Positions 53,531-62,638 of a DNA stretch of 64,000 nt are shown here, one piece after another. Each line of letters begins with the position of its first letter. Position 1 is the stretch's first letter. The stretch is from positions 16,598-80,597 of the forward strand of contig NZ_JMLP01000021.1 in assembly GCF_000686805.1 (NCBI RefSeq). Direction: 5' to 3'. The notes under the pieces were generated by a model. That model saw nothing but the letters and a program-made list of their open reading frames with translations, had not been told where the DNA came from and made no database searches. A program made the position numbers and the translations under genes. This DNA is from Bacillus sp. UNC41MFS5 (GTDB lineage: Bacteria; Bacillota; Bacilli; Bacillales_B; DSM-18226).

Positions 53531-53562
53531 CGCCTCAAACAGGTTCGCTGTTACGCACCAAC
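53527..53562 (-). ncRNA. Conserved 36-nt RNA element, copy A (before the DUF2294 gene)
   Basis: Minus strand AACAGCGAACCTGTT hairpin preceded by GTTGGTGCGT and followed by GGCGAACC, which begins the terminator stem. Same layout as copy B at 52939-52974. Confidence 0.6.
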
Positions 53563-53611
53563 TGTTATAATATTTTTCCCTTGTCATATTAGTTAAACCT
53601 TTTAACCGATC

Positions 53612-53626
53612 AACAGGTTCGCTGTT
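53612..53626 (-). ncRNA. Extra copy of the AACAGCGAACCTGTT hairpin
   Basis: Identical 15-nt hairpin 60 nt upstream of copy A in the same leader, giving a tandem arrangement. It lacks the GTTGG flank, and no terminator directly follows it. Confidence 0.5.
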
Positions 53627-53765
53627 TCGTATTAAAAGAGACTCATATGTAAATTTCACAAATTGTTCACATTTGACATCTTAATCATAGCATGGTAATG
53701 CAATCAGCACAATAGAAAATATTTTCAATTCCTTTTAAACCTGAATACAAAAAACTTAACAATAA

Positions 53766-53808
53766 AAGCGAATGTTGCCATCCAACGAATGGAGAGTAAC
53801 ATTCGCTA
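53766..53808. terminator. Terminator-like hairpin
   Basis: AGCGAATGTT pairs with AACATTCGCT, with an inner CCAT/ATGG step. Confidence 0.65.
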
Positions 53809-53917
53809 GTTTTGTATGGTTAAATCCTTTATTATGCATCCTAACACCTTACATTTTTACGTTTGATACTAAGCAGTGGAATCATAAATTAGTTCATCAT
53901 TGATAAAATTACAATGA

Positions 53918-54073
53918 GAATTACTTGGGCGCGGTCCTCAAGAAGCAAAAACGTATATTGTTCAAGATATGGTGATTACTCTCATCAAAGGAGTTTTAAC
54001 CACTGAAGAAAAGAATCTTGTTACTGAAGAAAAAGGAAGAATAATGATAAAAAAATTTTGGAAAAGTTATTAG
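53918..54073 (+). pseudogene. Second DUF2294 gene remnant
   Basis: An open stretch of 51 codons reads LLGRGPQEAKTYIVQDMVIT and on through LIKGVLTTEEKNLVTEEKGRIM, the core of a DUF2294 domain. An in-frame stop lies directly before it (53915) and the C-terminal half is missing, with a possible frame change near 54060. It resembles the common B. cereus-group DUF2294 form more than the gene at 53006 does. Confidence 0.65.
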
Positions 54074-54691
54074 AAGAGTAATTTGAATAACTTTATTATG
54101 AAAACAACAATAATTTTACAAAAATACAGGATATTTGGTTATTTATACACTGCAATAGCAAAAAGGGTTATGAAATCTTTGGATTTTAATACCCTTTTTT
54201 TGTTGTGATTGTTCAAAAAAAGAGACCGTTATATTTACTATGTATGGGGTGAACCTCATTTTGTCCTTTATTATGAATCAAAATGAAATGATAAAGACCG
54301 AATTTTAAATAAATGTGTGTATGAATCGGTCGAAAAGAGTGAACAAAAAGGCGCTTCGGCAATAATAATGGTTTGAATTTTATTAAGAATTCCCCCTTTA
54401 TTGGGCAGATTAGGCGTTCAACGTTACTTTTTTAAAAAAATATTTAGTTGTCAATTTATTAGTCATAATTTAGTATTTGAATTGTGAAAATTGGAAAAAA
54501 TCTAATAAATTTTTAATGATGAAAAATACATATCCAATGAAAATAACGTCAATTTTTCATAGAATCTCTTTGTCAATAAACAAGGTCAGTGTGAAAGATG
54601 AAATCACATGAAAAAATCTAGTATTAGTAGATTGATATTACCAGTCTGTATTTACAGGTTGATTAATATAAAAAAAATAGGAGGTTGACAA
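54074..54691. other. AT-rich region before the Ig-repeat gene
   Basis: Contains a terminator-like hairpin near 54170-54203 (AAAAGGGT / ACCCTTTTTTT with an inner AATC/GATT step). No gene is visible. The last 150 bases presumably hold the promoter of the large exported protein. Confidence 0.5.
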
Positions 54692-57600
54692 ATGAGAAAA
54701 AAGGTAACAAAACAAATTACAGCATTAACTCTCATCTTTACCGTAATCCTGTCTCTATTTAGTAGTTTGGCTTCTGCCTCACCTGTAAGGTCAGTAAAGG
54801 AAACAAAGGAACCGCCTTCAAAGGAGATCGTAAAACTTACTCCAAGTGAATCGACAGTCTCGTTCTCTCTTTCTAAAGGCAAACACGATTTAAAGGCTGA
54901 AGCAGAGTATAAGGATGGTTCCAAAGCTGATGTTACAGCAGAAGGAGAATGGACTTCACTAGATGAGAAAGTTGTTACAGTTGCTAGTGGAGTGCTAACA
55001 GCAGTGAATGCAGGGTCTACACATGTACAATTCAGTCTTGGTAATGCAGTGTTAAACGTTGAAGTAAATGTTACTCAAGATGCGCGTGTTTCAAGTCAAA
55101 AGCTAAATCCTTCAGAAGGGAAAAAAATTGTATCGCTCGTTTTAGCGGCGAATCAAATTACCTACATAAATGAAGGGGAAAAGCGTCCTATCGCATTGAA
55201 AGCGCTTTATAGCGATGGCTCGATGGAAGACGTAACTAAATTAGCTACATGGGAATCAAGAGATCCTTCGATTGTAAAGGTTGAAGGTGGCGTATTAAAA
55301 GGGATATCACCAGGTGATGTTTCATTGAAAGTAACCTACTCAACTTTTCCACAAATAAATTTCTTTGCTTCGATAAGAGATATTCCTGAAAATGTAACGG
55401 GGCTGTACCTGTCGGCTGACATGTTGAGGTTAGAAACCTCTGATAAGTCGGTTCAAGTAAGTGCCATTACAAAGAACCCCATGTTGGGGAATAAAGAGGT
55501 TACTTCTTTAGGAAGTTGGACAACGACAGATCGAAATGTAGCTACGGTAAGTAAAGATGGTCAAATAACCCCAGTTGGAATCGGCCAAGCATATATTTAT
55601 TTTAAGTATGATAAGTTGGTTGGTGCTGTACTTGTTAATGTTGTTAAGCCTACAAAGCTTATAACTGATGAACCTACAGTTGAACTAATGCCAGGACAAA
55701 ATTGGCCTGTTAATTTAACCGAAGTATTCACTAATGGAATATCAGATGGTGGTATGACTTTAGTTGAAAATGTAAATCCTAATGATGTCAAATGGACAGT
55801 CGAAGATAACAGCATTGCAACGGTTACTGATTCAGGATATATCATTGGAGGTAAGACAGGTAAAACGTTTGTGACAGCTTCCTATCGTTCAGATGTTCTT
55901 CCTCCAGTTAAAATTGAGGTTACTGTCACCAATAAGCTTACAACTCCTAGAGTTATTGGTTTGACAGCTTCTCAACCAAACCTCTCTTTAGGAATAGGTG
56001 AAGAAACGCCTATTAAAATAAATGCGATTTATAGTGATGGGAGTACTGAGGATGTAACAGGTTCCGTTGAATTGTACTTCGACAATTTCCACGTAGCTTC
56101 AGTTTCCCGAAAATATGGTGGTGAATCAAAAGTTATTGGTCAATTAAGTGGCACAACTGTCTTGCATGCTATCTATAATGATTTTCGTTACTTTGTAGAT
56201 ATCCCGGTGGCAGTCACGGATAAAGACGGTCAGAAGCAGGCTCCAAACCCTGAATCAATTTCTGTTACACCAGATATGAAAAATATGGTAGTAAATCAAC
56301 AGCAGCAATTAGAGGTAAAAACGACCTATTCAGACAGATCAAATTCGACTTCATATGCGGTATATAAATCATCTAATCCTGATGTTGTTAAAGTAAATAA
56401 AGATGGCCTACTTACAGCTGTAGGCACTGGTACAACAATTATTACCGTAGATAGCTCTGGATACTCAAAGCAGATTTCAATTGTCGTTTCAAATGAACCT
56501 TCTAAAGATTTTGCAAATAAAATTGTTGATCTGATTCCTAGTGAAAATGATATCACCTTTAGTTTATCTGAGCACACGCATTCGTTCTCTGTTAAAGCAA
56601 AATATAAGGATGGTTCAACTGCTGACGTTACATCAGACTCAAGATTCACAACATTAGACCCGGACAAAGTTACAGTTAAGAATGGGGTCCTTACAGCAGT
56701 AGCAGCAGGAACAACGCAGGTACTTATCGATTACGGAACAAGCACAAAAATCTTGAATGTTTCAATTCTTTCTGGGAATGATGCGTTAATAAAAGATTTA
56801 AAAATTGAGTCCTTGCTTGCTTCCTCCTTGGATGTTGTTGTTCAAAAAGATAAGCTTTATCCAGTACATGTTTTTGCTCAATACAATGATGGAACTCAAA
56901 GAGAAATAACGAATTCAATTCAATGGACAACAGATGAACCTACAGTTGTAAGTGTTAAAGACGGGAAATTTATTGGAATGAATACTGGAAAAACGACGGT
57001 TAGTGCAACAATTGCAGGTTTCTCTTCTATTAAAATTCCAGTAAAAGTACAAGATCAAGCTGGACCATTAAATTTAGTAGGAATTGTTAGCGCGGGGATG
57101 ATAATACAGCCTGAAGCAGGAAATATAGTAGAAGCGATAACTAATAATAGCAATGGGATGATATTACACCCTGAAGAAGGAACTATTGATGCGAACGCGT
57201 TTGCTGAATATACAGATCATAATATCGTACAGGTTGATACAGAAGGGAAATGGGAATCTTCCGACGAAAGTGTAGCAACTGTTGACCAGAACGGAGTCAT
57301 TACATGGGTCGGCCCTGGTGAAGCATACATCTGGTTCAATTATTATGGTTTGAGAGATGCTATTTGGGTAAGAAACACTAAACCTGTAGATTTATATTGG
57401 GCTGAAAACAATAAATGGACAACTAGAAATGTAATGTTAGAACCTAATAAGTCCACTGACATCTCAATTAATGGCTTCTTTGGTCATCATGGCAGAGATG
57501 GAAATTGTGATTGTTATAATCTTACTAGCAAAGCAAAATTTACGGTGGCGGACGAATCGGTTGCAACGATTTCTGCTGATGGACATATCATCGCTCACTC

Positions 57601-57943
57601 TGTAGGAAAAACGACAATAACTGCTACTGTTTTTGGAATGTCAAAGACAATTGATGTTGAAGTTGTAGCAAAGTATCCTACATTTATTAGGGGGATAAGT
57701 TCTTCGCCGGGTTATATCGTAAATTCAGCAGGCTCAACAAATGAAGTAGTCATAAATGCTATGTCCAGCGATGGAACGATAAAAGACGTTACAGCTGATG
57801 TCAAATGGAATAGTTCTAATTCGGAAGTAGCTGAAGTGACCGCTGATCATAAGATCCTAACGAAGTCTGAAGGAGCCGCTGTTATCATTGCGGAATATGG
57901 TGGATTTAAAATCATTATTCCTGTTATCGTTAAACCTAATTAA
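54692..57943 (+). CDS. Large exported protein of Ig-like (BIG_2) repeats
   Basis: 1083 residues, AGGAGG before the ATG. A Sec signal peptide (residues 1-30, ending SLASASP) is followed by about ten to eleven BIG_2-type units of 80-100 residues, each with the pattern YxDGSxxDVT, W-x(3)-D-x(2)-VATV, G-x(2)-TA-x(2)-G-T-x-V. Units at about residues 46-128 and 608-690 are close copies, showing internal duplication. No LPxTG, S-layer or transmembrane anchor and no catalytic domain follows. The region near residues 930-945 has a unique Cys pair (GNCDCYN). It acts outside the cell, possibly in surface or matrix binding; ligand unknown. Confidence 0.88.
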   Translation: MRKKVTKQITALTLIFTVILSLFSSLASASPVRSVKETKEPPSKEIVKLTPSESTVSFSLSKGKHDLKAEAEYKDGSKADVTAEGEWTSLDEKVVTVASGVLTAVNAGSTHVQFSLGNAVLNVEVNVTQDARVSSQKLNPSEGKKIVSLVLAANQITYINEGEKRPIALKALYSDGSMEDVTKLATWESRDPSIVKVEGGVLKGISPGDVSLKVTYSTFPQINFFASIRDIPENVTGLYLSADMLRLETSDKSVQVSAITKNPMLGNKEVTSLGSWTTTDRNVATVSKDGQITPVGIGQAYIYFKYDKLVGAVLVNVVKPTKLITDEPTVELMPGQNWPVNLTEVFTNGISDGGMTLVENVNPNDVKWTVEDNSIATVTDSGYIIGGKTGKTFVTASYRSDVLPPVKIEVTVTNKLTTPRVIGLTASQPNLSLGIGEETPIKINAIYSDGSTEDVTGSVELYFDNFHVASVSRKYGGESKVIGQLSGTTVLHAIYNDFRYFVDIPVAVTDKDGQKQAPNPESISVTPDMKNMVVNQQQQLEVKTTYSDRSNSTSYAVYKSSNPDVVKVNKDGLLTAVGTGTTIITVDSSGYSKQISIVVSNEPSKDFANKIVDLIPSENDITFSLSEHTHSFSVKAKYKDGSTADVTSDSRFTTLDPDKVTVKNGVLTAVAAGTTQVLIDYGTSTKILNVSILSGNDALIKDLKIESLLASSLDVVVQKDKLYPVHVFAQYNDGTQREITNSIQWTTDEPTVVSVKDGKFIGMNTGKTTVSATIAGFSSIKIPVKVQDQAGPLNLVGIVSAGMIIQPEAGNIVEAITNNSNGMILHPEEGTIDANAFAEYTDHNIVQVDTEGKWESSDESVATVDQNGVITWVGPGEAYIWFNYYGLRDAIWVRNTKPVDLYWAENNKWTTRNVMLEPNKSTDISINGFFGHHGRDGNCDCYNLTSKAKFTVADESVATISADGHIIAHSVGKTTITATVFGMSKTIDVEVVAKYPTFIRGISSSPGYIVNSAGSTNEVVINAMSSDGTIKDVTADVKWNSSNSEVAEVTADHKILTKSEGAAVIIAEYGGFKIIIPVIVKPN

Positions 57944-58049
57944 ATAATGTCCATTTAGAATGATTGATGAAGGGATGAATTCGCCGCAATATTCAATATG
58001 AAAAGCCAGTACTTTGTGGCCATTCCCCCCAAAAAGTTGAGAAGTAAAA

Positions 58050-58091
58050 AAAACGGGAGCCGTTTCTATCGAAATGGCTCCCGTTTTTTTA
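58050..58091 (+). terminator. Terminator after the Ig-repeat gene
   Basis: AAACGGGAGCC pairs perfectly with GGCTCCCGTTT, followed by a T run. Confidence 0.9.
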
Positions 58092-58137
58092 GTTTCATAC
58101 TTTATATTGTTCACTAATACCCTATCACACTATTAAA

Positions 58138-58165
58138 AAAGACAGACCCGACATGGGTCTATCTC
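58138..58165 (-). terminator. Terminator after azoR
   Basis: Minus strand AGATAGACCC pairs with GGGTCTGTCT, followed by TTTT. Confidence 0.8.
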
Positions 58166-58180
58166 TTCGACTTTATAAAA

Positions 58181-58816
58181 CTAGAAAGTATGAGCAAGGT
58201 CTTTAGCACGGGCAATAGCATTTTCTTTTATTTCCTGTGCTTTATCTGGCATTGCATTATGTCCTTCTACAAATAGCCCTTCGAAAGCCGGAATTCCAAA
58301 GAAACTCATCATGATACTTAAATAACGATGTCCCATTTCCAATTGAGCTGCAGGACCTTCAGAATAAACTCCACCGCGTGCTTGAATGTGCAATGCTTTT
58401 TTATCTGTTAGTAGTCCAATAGGTCCTTTTTCAGTATATTTGAATGTTTTCCCGGCCACTGAAACCGAATCAAGATAAGCCTTCATAACAGGAGGGAATG
58501 AAAAGTTCCAAAATGGTGTAACAAAAATATATTTATCTGCGGCCACAAATTGGTCACTTAACTCGCCTAAACGGCTAACTTTTGCTTTTTCTTCATCATT
58601 AAGTGTTTCAAATGCTTGTCCAGATTGGAGCTTTCCCCATCCGCTAAATACATCGGTATCGATATGCGGGATGTTTTCTTTAAACAAGTCAATATGAACG
58701 ATTTCATCATTTGGATTAACTTCCTGATAGGTATCAATAAATGCTTTCCCAACCGCCATACTATACGATTGTGTTTCATTGAGTGGATGTGCTGTAATGT
58801 ACAATACTTTTGCCAT
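58181..58816 (-). CDS. azoR: FMN-dependent NADH-azoreductase
   Basis: 211 residues, full length. Flavodoxin-like fold: FMN phosphate-binding [14 protein letters not shown] near residues 7-20, [19 protein letters not shown] around 100, and [11 protein letters not shown] around 147. Reduces azo compounds and quinones by two electrons, protecting from electrophile stress. In B. subtilis related genes are under MhqR or YodB control (known); here an inverted repeat GTCTCGA/TCGAGAC follows the promoter. Confidence 0.93.
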   Translation of the reverse strand: MAKVLYITAHPLNETQSYSMAVGKAFIDTYQEVNPNDEIVHIDLFKENIPHIDTDVFSGWGKLQSGQAFETLNDEEKAKVSRLGELSDQFVAADKYIFVTPFWNFSFPPVMKAYLDSVSVAGKTFKYTEKGPIGLLTDKKALHIQARGGVYSEGPAAQLEMGHRYLSIMMSFFGIPAFEGLFVEGHNAMPDKAQEIKENAIARAKDLAHTF

Positions 58817-58895
58817 ATCTTTTTACCATTCCTTTGTGTAATTTGAACATTTTATTTTGAATCAAAAATGAAAGAAATATCAATGAATTTTATAA

Positions 58896-58957
58896 GTCTC
58901 GATTTCTACTATTTTTAATTCGAGACAATTGTATAAAATAATTTGATGATTGTCAAA
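58896..58957 (-). promoter_or_regulatory. azoR promoter and MhqR-like operator
   Basis: Minus strand TTGACA, 17-base spacer, TACAAT. Directly downstream lie GTCTCGA and TCGAGAC arms (58920-58926 and 58896-58902 on the plus strand) separated by 17 bp. The half site TCTCGA matches the known MhqR operator core, but the spacing is wider. Confidence 0.5.
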
Positions 58958-59107
58958 AAAATAGTATGCTTTAATTTTTTCCTCCTTTGGGTAACATAAA
59001 CAGCCATTACTATTCAACAGTCAAGGGCTAGTCCAAAGTGCAAATCAGAGTATTATGCTTTATAGAACTATAGAATTCATTTAAGATTTTTATTTAATCG
59101 GTATCAT

Positions 59108-59296
59108 TCAATCCGATTCATCTGCTTGGTTTTCGGGAATCACTATAAACAGGAAATTTGGTGGTAAACTGTTTCTAATTGCTTGAATAAAAAATTCAAT
59201 TGCTCTTTCAGATTCAAATTTGATATCACCTATGACTTTATTTTCAATTTCAAGTTCTTTTCCTTTATGATCAAATATTTTCACTCTAAATTTCAT
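59108..59296 (-). CDS. Small hypothetical protein
   Basis: 62 residues from ATG 59296, ten bases after AAGGA. Beta strand / helix / strand pattern (KFRVKIFDHKGKELEIENK, ESERAIEFFIQAIRNSL, NFLFIVIPE). No known family recognised. Confidence 0.55.
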   Translation of the reverse strand: MKFRVKIFDHKGKELEIENKVIGDIKFESERAIEFFIQAIRNSLPPNFLFIVIPENQADESD

Positions 59297-59351
59297 AATT
59301 TGAACATCCTTATTATTTAACCATTTTATTTGATCCATATTATTTTTGCGT

Positions 59352-59489
59352 CTATCGTTTTATTTCATGACGTTGTTCAATACGTTTTTCAATTCTTTCT
59401 AATTCCTCGTTATTGTTAAGAAGTTCTTTTTTGATTTCCTGTACTAATTTTTGAAATGACTTTTTATGCATGTGATTCGTTTTACGCAT
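59352..59489 (-). CDS. FbpB-type Fur-regulated basic protein
   Basis: 45 residues from ATG 59489, with TGGAGGAAC upstream. MRKTNHMHKKSFQKLVQEIK, then KELLNNNEEL and ERIEKRIEQRH, fits the Fur_reg_FbpB family (S-F-x-x-L-V-x-x-N/I-K-x-x-L-L ... I-E-x-R-I). In B. subtilis FbpA/B/C act with the iron-sparing small RNA FsrA (known). No clear Fur box was found in the upstream 150 bases, so iron control is unproven here. Confidence 0.75.
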   Translation of the reverse strand: MRKTNHMHKKSFQKLVQEIKKELLNNNEELERIEKRIEQRHEIKR

Positions 59490-59543
59490 GATAGTTCCTC
59501 CAGATGTATGTGTTTTGTTTTATTAAATGATCCGAAAACAATA

Positions 59544-59586
59544 GTCTCAATTTGTATTTTTGTTGGAATTCATTTTATATTGAGAC
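59544..59586. promoter_or_regulatory. Inverted repeat upstream of the FbpB-type gene
   Basis: GTCTCAAT (59544-59551) and ATTGAGAC (59579-59586), perfect 8-bp arms around 27 bp. Related in sequence to the GTCTCGA arms before azoR. Confidence 0.35.
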
Positions 59587-59634
59587 AGTGATTGCAGGGA
59601 GTGAATTCCACCGGTATTTAACAGCACATTAAAC

Positions 59635-60843
59635 CTAATTTTGTGGGGAAACCGGCGCCCGAAATACTGTTGCGATCCCCTGTCCACCAGCCATGCAAAG
59701 GGTAGCAAGCCCCCACTTCGCCTTTCTTTTCAACATGGAGTGTATTAGTGTCACACTAATTCTAGCCCCACTGTTTCCAATCGGGTGTCCTAATGCAATG
59801 GCTCCGCCATTTACATTAGTTTTATTCATTGCTAAACCCAGTTCTTTTATGACAGATAACGATTGAGCAGCAAATGCTTCATTAAGTTCAATTAAATCTA
59901 AATCCTCAATTTGTATATTTGCCATGCTTAACGCTTTATTTGTTGCCTCAACAGGCCCAATTCCCATCCGATCTGGCTTTACCCCTGAAACTCCAAGTCC
60001 TACAACTTCTACTAAAGGCTCTAATTGATATCGATCCACCATTTCACCGGAAACCAGTAATAACATAGAGGCACCGTCGTTTAATCCAGATGAGTTCCCC
60101 GCTGTGACTGTTCCGTCCTTCTTAAACACAGGTTTTAAAGCCGCTAATTTTTCTAAATCTGTTTTCCTTGGATGTTCATCATTAGAAAAAATAATTGATT
60201 CTCCCTTTTTTTGTGGAACTTTTACAGGAACAATCTCGTTCTGGAAATCGCCATTTTCAATGGCATTAAGTGCCTTTTGCTGACTTTCATATGCAAATAA
60301 ATCTTGCTCCTCACGGGAGATCGAATAATCTTCAGCCAGATTTTCTGCTGTCATTCCCATTACAAGCTTTCCGTACTTCTCTACAGGCTGGGAACCCGGT
60401 TGACTTTCCTTATTCGGATCGAGAATTTCACTGTTTCCTGAAAGAAAGCCATAACGTCCATTTCGAATATAATAAGGGGCATTGCTCATGCTTTCTACCC
60501 CCCCAACAATATAGGCATGACCTAGACCAGCTCGAATTGCCAAGAAAGCATTATGAATAGACTGCATACCCGATCCACATTGGCGATTTACGGTGTACCC
60601 TGGAATTGACTCCGGCAGGTCTGCCTTTAAAAGAGCCACTCTAGCAATATTGGCTTGGTCTTGGCTCTGTTTTGCCTGACCAATAATCACTTCATCAATC
60701 ACTTCTTCAGGCAGCAAATTCTTTTCTTTTAAATTCTGAAATAATGGAAGTAATAGATCATCCGGCTGTAAGTCCTTTAGAGCTCCGCCTATTTTTCCCA
60801 CCGCTGTCCGTTGTGCACTTACTATATAAACTTTATTATTCAT
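59635..60843 (-). CDS. Acetyl-CoA acetyltransferase (thiolase)
   Basis: 402 residues from ATG 60843; GGAGG five bases upstream favours it over ATG 60855. The nucleophile Cys is in NRQCGSGMQ, the histidine in GGAIALGHPIGNSGAR and the second Cys in LCMAGGQG. It splits acetoacetyl-CoA to two acetyl-CoA (or the reverse). The start overlaps the end of scoB, so the three genes form one coupled operon for acetoacetate use. It could also feed PHA synthesis, though PhaB was not found. Confidence 0.93.
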   Translation of the reverse strand: MNNKVYIVSAQRTAVGKIGGALKDLQPDDLLLPLFQNLKEKNLLPEEVIDEVIIGQAKQSQDQANIARVALLKADLPESIPGYTVNRQCGSGMQSIHNAFLAIRAGLGHAYIVGGVESMSNAPYYIRNGRYGFLSGNSEILDPNKESQPGSQPVEKYGKLVMGMTAENLAEDYSISREEQDLFAYESQQKALNAIENGDFQNEIVPVKVPQKKGESIIFSNDEHPRKTDLEKLAALKPVFKKDGTVTAGNSSGLNDGASMLLLVSGEMVDRYQLEPLVEVVGLGVSGVKPDRMGIGPVEATNKALSMANIQIEDLDLIELNEAFAAQSLSVIKELGLAMNKTNVNGGAIALGHPIGNSGARISVTLIHSMLKRKAKWGLATLCMAGGQGIATVFRAPVSPQN

Positions 60844-61501
60844 GATGTCCTCCATCGTTTACTGACATAACTTTAAAGTCTGCATCCGTCTTTTCTTGAA
60901 CTTCTCTCAAAGTGACACCAGGCATTAATTCTTTTAATACTAACTGATCATTTTGGAATTCAAAAACAGCTAATTCTGTAATAATCAAATCAACTTTACG
61001 AATGGATGTAATCGGGTATGTGCAATTTTTAACTATTTTAGAATCTCCATTTTTGGCGGTATGATTGGTCGTAACAATAATCTTTTTGGCCCCGCTTAAA
61101 AGATCCATTGCCCCTCCTACTCCCATGATATTTTTCCCAGGTATCGCCCAGTTTGCAATATACCCCTGTTCATCAACCTGCAGTGCTCCCAGTATGGCAA
61201 CATCAACATGTCCCCCGCGGATCATGGCAAAAGAGTCTGCACTATTAAAATAGGAAGCACCCATTCCCTCACTAATTGGCAGCTTTCCCGCATTGACTAG
61301 GTTTGGATCAAAATCTTCTTCACTATTCAACTCTTGAACCCCAAGCATTCCATTTTCTGTATGGAAATAAACGAACTCTGAATCCACATATTTGGCAATG
61401 AGTGTGGGTATTCCGATTCCTAAATTAATGACTGAATTTGGTTGCAGTTCAGCCGCTGCCCTTTTCGCTATTAACTCTTGAACGTCTTTATTTGATTGCA
61501 T
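60836..61501 (-). CDS. scoB: Succinyl-CoA:3-ketoacid CoA transferase, subunit B
   Basis: 221 residues. The catalytic glutamate is in HTENGMLG, followed by [23 protein letters not shown]. It moves CoA from succinyl-CoA to acetoacetate with subunit A. The start overlaps the scoA stop by 14 bases, and its own end overlaps the thiolase start, showing translational coupling. Confidence 0.95.
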   Translation of the reverse strand: MQSNKDVQELIAKRAAAELQPNSVINLGIGIPTLIAKYVDSEFVYFHTENGMLGVQELNSEEDFDPNLVNAGKLPISEGMGASYFNSADSFAMIRGGHVDVAILGALQVDEQGYIANWAIPGKNIMGVGGAMDLLSGAKKIIVTTNHTAKNGDSKIVKNCTYPITSIRKVDLIITELAVFEFQNDQLVLKELMPGVTLREVQEKTDADFKVMSVNDGGHHE

Positions 61502-62183
61502 TTTTTGCTACAACTCCTTCCTTAGTTAGAATCAGATGGCTTTCTACAATGGCGTCGACAAATAAATGAGGGGTGACAATTTCCTCGGGTGAAAGCTCTC
61601 CTGCCTCAACAATCTCGTCAACCTCAGCAATGACGAAGTCAGCTGCTGTGGCCATTAACGGATTAAAATTGCGAGCCGTTTTGTAATACACTAAATTCCC
61701 GAGAGTATCTGCCTTTGCAGCTTTAATCAGTGAAACATTTGCTCGCAGCGGCTCTTCAAATACATACAATTCTCCATTAATTTCGCGTACTTCCTTCCCT
61801 TCTGCCAATTTAGTCCCAACACTTGTTTTTGTATAATATCCGCCAATACCGGCTCCTCCAGCCCTTATCGATTCAGACATCGTTCCCTGAGGCATAAGCT
61901 GAATTTCAAGTTTACCTTGATTAAACTGATCTCCCACTTCCCTGTTACTAGTAAAATACGAACCAATAGCTTTTCTAATTTTTCCTTGTCGTAATAAAAT
62001 CCCTAGGCCTTTTCCTGGTTCACCTAGATTATTACTGATCACGGTCAGTTGATTCACGTCATGGCGCGTCAATTCGTTAATTAAACTTAATGGAGCACCA
62101 ACTAAACCAAATCCTCCCACCATAATGGTGTCACCTGATTTAACCTTTGCAATAATTTCTTCCGCCCTTTTTACTTTTTGCAT
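61488..62183 (-). CDS. scoA: Succinyl-CoA:3-ketoacid CoA transferase, subunit A
   Basis: 231 residues from ATG 62183 (GGGAG eight bases upstream). SGDTIMVGGFGLVGAPLSLI and the glycine-rich GGAGIGGYYT loop are standard for the alpha subunit. First gene of the operon; preceded by a long leader with a strong terminator at 62215-62278. Confidence 0.95.
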   Translation of the reverse strand: MQKVKRAEEIIAKVKSGDTIMVGGFGLVGAPLSLINELTRHDVNQLTVISNNLGEPGKGLGILLRQGKIRKAIGSYFTSNREVGDQFNQGKLEIQLMPQGTMSESIRAGGAGIGGYYTKTSVGTKLAEGKEVREINGELYVFEEPLRANVSLIKAAKADTLGNLVYYKTARNFNPLMATAADFVIAEVDEIVEAGELSPEEIVTPHLFVDAIVESHLILTKEGVVAKNAIK

Positions 62184-62214
62184 TGATATCACTCCCAGTT
62201 TATTTATACAAAGC

Positions 62215-62278
62215 AAAAAGCCCAGCCAATCCAAAGGAAATAAGCATTTAGCTTTTTCCTTTGGAAAGACTGGGCTAT
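62215..62278 (-). terminator. Leader terminator upstream of scoA
   Basis: Minus strand AGCCCAG and TCCAAAGGAAA pair with TTTCCTTTGGA and CTGGGCT (small internal loop), followed by TTTTTG. It ends about 32 bases before scoA, downstream of the promoter at 62388-62415, so it lies inside the operon transcript. Confidence 0.8.
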
Positions 62279-62387
62279 CTTAAATTTAATGAAAACGGTG
62301 AGTTTTCAACATTAAGACTTCATCTTTCCATCATCTTAATCATCAACCGATTAAGAATTTTGATTTATTAAATATATCGTTGGTCTA

Positions 62388-62415
62388 ATTATACTACTTT
62401 AATAATAACTTTCAA
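62388..62415 (-). promoter_or_regulatory. Sigma-A promoter of the sco operon
   Basis: Minus strand TTGAAA, 16-base spacer, TATAAT. Confidence 0.65.
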
Positions 62416-62638
62416 GAAGAAAAAGTATTTTTAAATATCTTTCCTTGATAATTGCTTGATGATGGTGTTCATAACAACCAATTATCTACACCAGAGCACG
62501 TGCAGTTGTTGGATGGTCTAAAATTGTTCCCGTACGTATCTATGCATCGTTCGAGAGACAGGCGATCACTAAATATTGTATTATATGTGCCTCTTATCAC
62601 TAGGCAAGTTCATATGGTTTTGTTGTGATTTGATCCTT

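Larger units (their letters stand above)
62184..62638. other. scoA leader and upstream region
   Basis: Holds the promoter, a TCTTAATC/GATTAAGA hairpin (near 62334-62356), and the leader terminator, listed separately. Left of the promoter (to 62638) no gene is seen. Confidence 0.6.

Noticed and set aside
53438..53659. Minus-strand open frame of 73 codons overlapping the DUF2294 leader
   Set aside because: Its residues are simply the translation of the AACAGCGAACCTGTT repeats and the terminator; it has no family match and no ribosome site. The RNA reading explains the sequence better.
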